A DNA stretch of 25,629 nt from CAYXVB01 sp964467785 (GTDB lineage: Bacteria; Bdellovibrionota; UBA1018): assembly GCA_964467785.1 (NCBI GenBank), contig CAYXVB010000037.1, positions 1-25,629 of the forward strand. Direction: 5' to 3'. Positions 22,368 to 25,629 of this stretch are shown one piece after another. The stretch's first letter is position 1, and the number at the start of each line of letters is the position of its first letter. The position numbers and the translations under genes were made by a program. The notes beneath the pieces are model-generated. The model was not told the origin of the DNA. It made no database searches and saw only the letters and a program-made list of their open reading frames with translations.

Positions 22368-23123
22368 TCAGATTTCAAGGACTTTTCGCATGATCTCGTC
22401 TTCCCATGGATCGATGATCGCGACAAAGCCGTAGTTGAGCGCATTCGCGGAACCGGCACTCGCATCCTGCGGAGATCGCTGTCGGCATTTTTCACGCAGC
22501 GTTTCCATATCAGCGCAAAAATCGGCGAAGCTTTCTTCCGTAAGCCTCCAGCCGTTTAACCAGAGCTTCCCCTGCAGCAATCTTTCCCTCGAAGCCCGTT
22601 GAGCGAGTGCCGCAATCTGCCTCGAAGAGAAGAGCCTCCCCAGAGGGCCATGATCATCCCACACCAACGTCCCGATCGCTCGGGTCTTCCACTCCCCGTT
22701 CCTTGAACGATAGATGAGGCCGATTCTCTCGAGCTCCTTGAGGTACCTTTGAACCGCCCTCGCAGTGATGCCTTGTTCCTTCTGGATCTGCTCGCGGCTC
22801 TTTCCTCTTCGGAAGTGCTCTTCAAAGAACGCATAATAGTGAGGACTGGACGAAAGGAACTTTTCCTGCGCCAGGGTAAACCGGAACGCCGGAGCCTCCT
22901 CGGGCTGGGCCGCCCCAACAAGCTCCCAAAAATCGACTTCGGCGATTTCCGAGATCCGGGCAAGCTGCTGAAGAGTGAGCGGAACCTTGCCGCTCATCCA
23001 ACGCTTAACAGTCGGCACAGACACCCCGAGTCCCTCAGCTAACGTTGCATAGGGGATCTTAGCCGCCTTCAGGCGCTGCTTGGTGAGCCTCAAAATCCGG
23101 GCGATGGGTTCCAGCGATGTCAT
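22368..23123 (-). CDS. XRE-type transcriptional regulator with C-terminal winged-helix domain
   Basis: AGGAAG lies 9 nt before the ATG. The 251-residue protein has an XRE helix-turn-helix at about residues 14-66 (YATLAEGLGVSVPTVKRWMS, VDFWEL). A second DNA-binding-like winged helix follows at about 105-140 (REQIQKEQGITARAVQRYLK, LERIGLIYR), then a C-terminal domain of about 110 residues. The layout resembles two-part regulators common in predatory bacteria and Fibrobacter (TIGR02147/DUF4423-like), though the exact family is not certain. It is transcribed away from the metallopeptidase gene. Two matching operators lie between them, so it probably controls both genes, including itself. The signal it senses is unknown. 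Confidence 0.8.
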   Translation of the reverse strand: MTSLEPIARILRLTKQRLKAAKIPYATLAEGLGVSVPTVKRWMSGKVPLTLQQLARISEIAEVDFWELVGAAQPEEAPAFRFTLAQEKFLSSSPHYYAFFEEHFRRGKSREQIQKEQGITARAVQRYLKELERIGLIYRSRNGEWKTRAIGTLVWDDHGPLGRLFSSRQIAALAQRASRERLLQGKLWLNGWRLTEESFADFCADMETLREKCRQRSPQDASAGSANALNYGFVAIIDPWEDEIMRKVLEI

Positions 23124-23147
23124 TCTGCGATCTTCCTGTGAGCTACC

Positions 23148-23166
23148 GGTATCATGAGATGATCCT
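23148..23166. promoter_or_regulatory. Operator 1 in the regulator/peptidase intergenic region
   Basis: ATCAT-gag-ATGAT (23151-23163) is a perfect 5+5 dyad flanked by GG and CC. It shares the form GG-n-ATCAY-n3-RTGAT-n-CC with operator 2. It is the site nearer to the regulator start codon. Confidence 0.6.
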
Positions 23167-23187
23167 AGATAGTATTTTTAAGTTTAT

Positions 23188-23206
23188 GGAATCACTTAGT
23201 GATACC
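23188..23206. promoter_or_regulatory. Operator 2 in the regulator/peptidase intergenic region
   Basis: ATCAC-tta-GTGAT (23191-23203) is a perfect 5+5 dyad flanked by GG and CC. Its centre is exactly 40 bp from that of operator 1, close to four DNA turns, so dimers on both sites would face the same side. It ends 9 bp before the peptidase ATG, where a bound protein would block transcription or translation. Confidence 0.6.
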
Positions 23207-23214
23207 TGCCAAGC

Positions 23215-24703
23215 ATGAAATTGAATCTCACGTTCCTGATCATCCCCTGCCTGCTTGCCTGCACCCCGGCAATCGCAGCCCCGTCCACGTCCAGGGTCAC
23301 CATGGATCTCAAGCCGGCCCGAATACTCGGACTTTGGACTTTCGCTCAGAGCGCTTCCGACTGCGGACCGCGTCCCTCCACGGCTCTCAAAGGCCTATTC
23401 GGCTCAAGCAAACTTTCGAGGTCGACCGCGTTCAGATCAGCCCTTCAAAGGTTTTGCGAGATCCAAAAAAACACAGTTCAATCGGGGCTATCGCATTTCC
23501 GAGTTTCCCAACCAACGCTCCGAAATGGGCTGGGATATCGGCCAGCACTTCCTCTATCAGGCGGCAAAGTCGGACTCCCTCCAGGAACTGAAATCCCGAA
23601 CCGCCCAGCTTCTTCCGCCAGCCATCCAGGAGGAGCTGTTCGGCATCCTGACTGATCTCGATCCCGTCTACTCCAGCCTGGTCTGGAAACCCAGTCAGGC
23701 GAAACTGACCCGATATTCAAAGAAGCTGAAACGGATCTGGAAGTCCGGAAGACTTTCAGCGGCTTTCAGTGACACCCTGCGATTTTACCGCTCCTCATGG
23801 AGCAGAGAGCCTCATTTCACGATCCATCTCGTCCCCATCCCGGCCGGGAGAGCGCCAACCACCGCGACCGTCATTCAAGATGCGGTGATCCTTGAAGCGC
23901 TCCTGAACGAGCGAGATCTCGCCGCAAGAGCGGGAGTCATCTTTCACGAAATGGCTCATGCTGCCTTTGAAGCGCAGGATCCCCACACCCAACATCAGCT
24001 GGATACGTGGTTTAAGGAATCGCCTTCCAGATTTGCGGGCCTGGCCTACAACCTCTTGAATGAAGGCCTTGCCACCGCCCTCGGCAATGGCTGGGCATTC
24101 CGCCTGATCACCGGTAAAGAAGACGATTCAGGATGGTATAGCGTCGACGAAATCGACCGAGGTGCGAAAGCCGCTACGACACTGGTCCGAGAGTACGTCA
24201 GCAACCGCAAGCCCATAGACCGATCGTTCGTGGAGAGGTGGATCGAGTCCTACACGAGGACTTTTCCAAACGCGTTTAACCGGACTGATATTCTGCTCCG
24301 TCAATCCATCCTGATCTCGGACGGAAAAAATATCTCTTCCGAGGATGCGAGAGCCGAATTCAAGAAATCGATTCGAGTCAATTCGCTCTACTGGGGAAGC
24401 CCCATTGCCGACAATGAAACCCTTAAGATGATCAGGGAGGCCCCAGGGAGCTCGGCACTGATCGTGGTGGCTTCTCCGGACCAACTGGACGAGATCCACC
24501 GCCTTGCCCAAGAGTTTCCGGGGTTAAAGCCGGGCATCGAATCCATCCAGAGCAGTCCGGAAAGCATCGGCGCTGCCTACACATCGGGCGAAAGAGCCTA
24601 CGTTGTCTTGCGAACGAACGGCAAGTCTGATCTCAATGCCGCTTTTCGAGCTCTATCCAAGCTATCGGAGCTCAGGGACTCCGTGCAGATGATCCGTTTC
24701 TGA
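23215..24703 (+). CDS. Exported gluzincin-type metallopeptidase with apparent 5' frameshift
   Basis: The main frame, open from 23255 to 24703, carries the zinc motif HEMAH (about 23946-23960) and, 34 codons later, NEGLATALGNG, whose Glu would be the third ligand. This is the gluzincin arrangement. The rest is helical and unrecognised. That frame begins only with TTG and an unnatural Arg/Pro-rich stretch; its first ATG is at 23525 without a binding site. A clear signal peptide, MKLNLTFLIIPCLLACTPAIA, starts at 23215 in another frame. I therefore infer one natural gene from 23215, shifted somewhere between about 23280 and 23470. Either the sequence has an indel or the gene is damaged. It is divergent from the regulator, and third-position GC is lower than in tldD. 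Confidence 0.65.
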
Positions 24704-24811
24704 GGTCGCCTTTTCTGGACTTCGTCAGCCGAGGACAGTCATCGTAGGTTCGATCAGCGGTCGCGCCACGGCCGAATCCTCGATTGCGACAGCTCGACGC
24801 GCGTCAATAAT

Positions 24812-24840
24812 TTGACCCGTTTAAATATGATAAATATAGA
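24812..24840 (+). promoter_or_regulatory. Sigma-70-type promoter of the second chemoreceptor
   Basis: TTGACC (24812-24817) and TATAGA (24835-24840) are separated by exactly 17 bp. The spacer is AT-rich. It lies 54 bp before the ATG. Unlike the first chemoreceptor, no GCCGATAA-like sigma-28 box is seen. The remaining bases of 24704-24894 show nothing else. Confidence 0.75.
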
Positions 24841-24894
24841 GTTAATCTAGAAAAACACGGCAATCCTAAAAACCTGTTCAATCGGAGACCGCAA

Positions 24895-25629
24895 ATGAGC
24901 ATCAAACGACTCAGTTTCAAATGGAAGCTGCTTTCGATCGTCAGCGGCGGAATCGTACTCGTCGGTGGAACTCTCGCTATCTCCATCCTGCTGATCGTGT
25001 CCCAGGTGAACGAACAGGTCTCCCGCTACACAAATGATGTCGACAACATGAATACGGTCGCCGAAATCTCGATCATCCTCAAGCAACAAGTCCAAGCCTG
25101 GAAGGACCTGCTCTTGCGTGGCTCGGATCCTTCCTCTTTCAAGAAGTACTCCGAGGAGGTGGACCGGGAAAGCGCGAAGATCGGCGAAACGGTTCAAAAG
25201 CTCATCTCCCGGCTTCCCGAGGAAGACCGGAAGCTCGCGTCCGATTTTCTCGAAGCGCAGGCCCGCCTCACGGAGGACTACCGAGGCGCGATGAAAGCGC
25301 ATCTCCATCCAGGAAAATTCGACTACCCCTCGGCGGACAAGCAAGTAAAAGGCAAGGATCAAAAGACCCTGGACAGTTTGAAAGAGCTGAATCAACGGAT
25401 CACCCATCGTCTGGAAGCGGATGCAACCGAGCTCATCTCGAGCATCCAGACGAACCGGAACCGGGCCTTCCTGATCTCCGCGGTCATCCTCACCGCCGTT
25501 CTCCTCTTCAGCGGCATCTGGATGGCGAGGATTTCGAGCCGCCTCAAGTCGATCGCCGACGAGATGTCTCGTTCCGGCTCGGACCTAGAGCGCGCATCGG
25601 CGTCGATCGCCCAGTCCACGCAGGACCTC
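24895..25629 (+). CDS. Methyl-accepting chemotaxis protein, 3'-truncated by window end
   Basis: GGAG at 24884-24887 precedes the ATG by 7 nt. The first 245 residues are visible. Residues about 12-36 form the first membrane segment. About 37-189 form a helical periplasmic domain like a four-helix-bundle sensor (many Lys/Glu, KQQVQAWKDLLLRG). About 190-212 form the second membrane segment (FLISAVILTAVLLFSGIWMA). The linker RISSRLKSIADEMSRSGSDLERASASIAQ then leads into the cytoplasmic coiled coil; the signalling tip lies beyond the window. The sensor differs from the Cache type of the first receptor. Its linker is copied, with mostly silent changes, in the remnant at 22275-22325. A good sigma-70 promoter precedes it. 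Confidence 0.9.
   Translation, partial: MSIKRLSFKWKLLSIVSGGIVLVGGTLAISILLIVSQVNEQVSRYTNDVDNMNTVAEISIILKQQVQAWKDLLLRGSDPSSFKKYSEEVDRESAKIGETVQKLISRLPEEDRKLASDFLEAQARLTEDYRGAMKAHLHPGKFDYPSADKQVKGKDQKTLDSLKELNQRITHRLEADATELISSIQTNRNRAFLISAVILTAVLLFSGIWMARISSRLKSIADEMSRSGSDLERASASIAQSTQDL

Noticed and set aside
22296..22559. Forward frame MSRSGTDLER... as an independent gene
   Set aside because: Only its first codons match a chemoreceptor; the rest runs antisense through the regulator gene, so it is a remnant joined to a shadow frame.

Overview
The window looks like a GC-rich (roughly 58-60 %) Gram-negative genome fragment from a draft or metagenome assembly: it has two 10-N scaffold gaps (5681-5690, 20583-20592). 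The organism is probably a predatory-lineage or related bacterium (Bdellovibrionota-like). The grounds are a chemoreceptor tip of the LLSFNASVEASRAGEHG type, many exported proteins of unknown role, a giant choice-of-anchor-D/RCC1 lipoprotein, and an XRE-plus-winged-helix regulator. This placement is an inference; no rRNA or marker gene is present.

Layout. 1-2167: two forward genes, the 5'-truncated end of an exported or pilin-like protein and a secreted protein with an EF-hand-like tail. 2151-4202: a reverse Cache-domain chemoreceptor with a FliA-like promoter, divergent from an exported ankyrin-repeat protein (4352-5071). 5088-5270: a small membrane protein. 5467-8172: metabolic genes, namely a soluble pyrophosphatase (split by a gap), a two-CBS-domain protein and an acetyl-CoA hydrolase/transferase ending in a strong terminator. 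The pyrophosphatase and CoA-transferase upstream regions share the palindrome TTTTGC-N4-GCAAAA. 8340-8487: an unexplained 27-bp inverted repeat built from decamers. 8539-10093: a ChaN-like exported protein, divergent from a degenerate nucleotidyltransferase-like protein. 10251-15711: a 1420-residue lipoprotein and a transglutaminase-elicitor-like exported protein. 15788-16516: a fatty acid hydroxylase. 16838-19674: a coupled tldD-tldE pair. 19718-21306: an exported adenosine-deaminase-like enzyme (split by a gap), followed by the orphan tail of an outer-membrane-protein-like gene. 21550-22089: an Hsp20 chaperone.

22275-25629 is the most accessory part: a short remnant of a chemoreceptor gene, an XRE-type regulator transcribed away from an exported gluzincin-type metallopeptidase, two matching operators exactly 40 bp apart between them, and a second chemoreceptor cut by the window end. 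The remnant is about 82 % identical by hand count to part of that chemoreceptor, with mostly synonymous changes. The regulator/peptidase pair may therefore sit in a locus rearranged around chemoreceptor genes.

Both scaffold gaps look like assembly artefacts. In each case the last bases of the left contig recur inside the right contig, and collapsing that duplication restores one in-frame gene of normal length.
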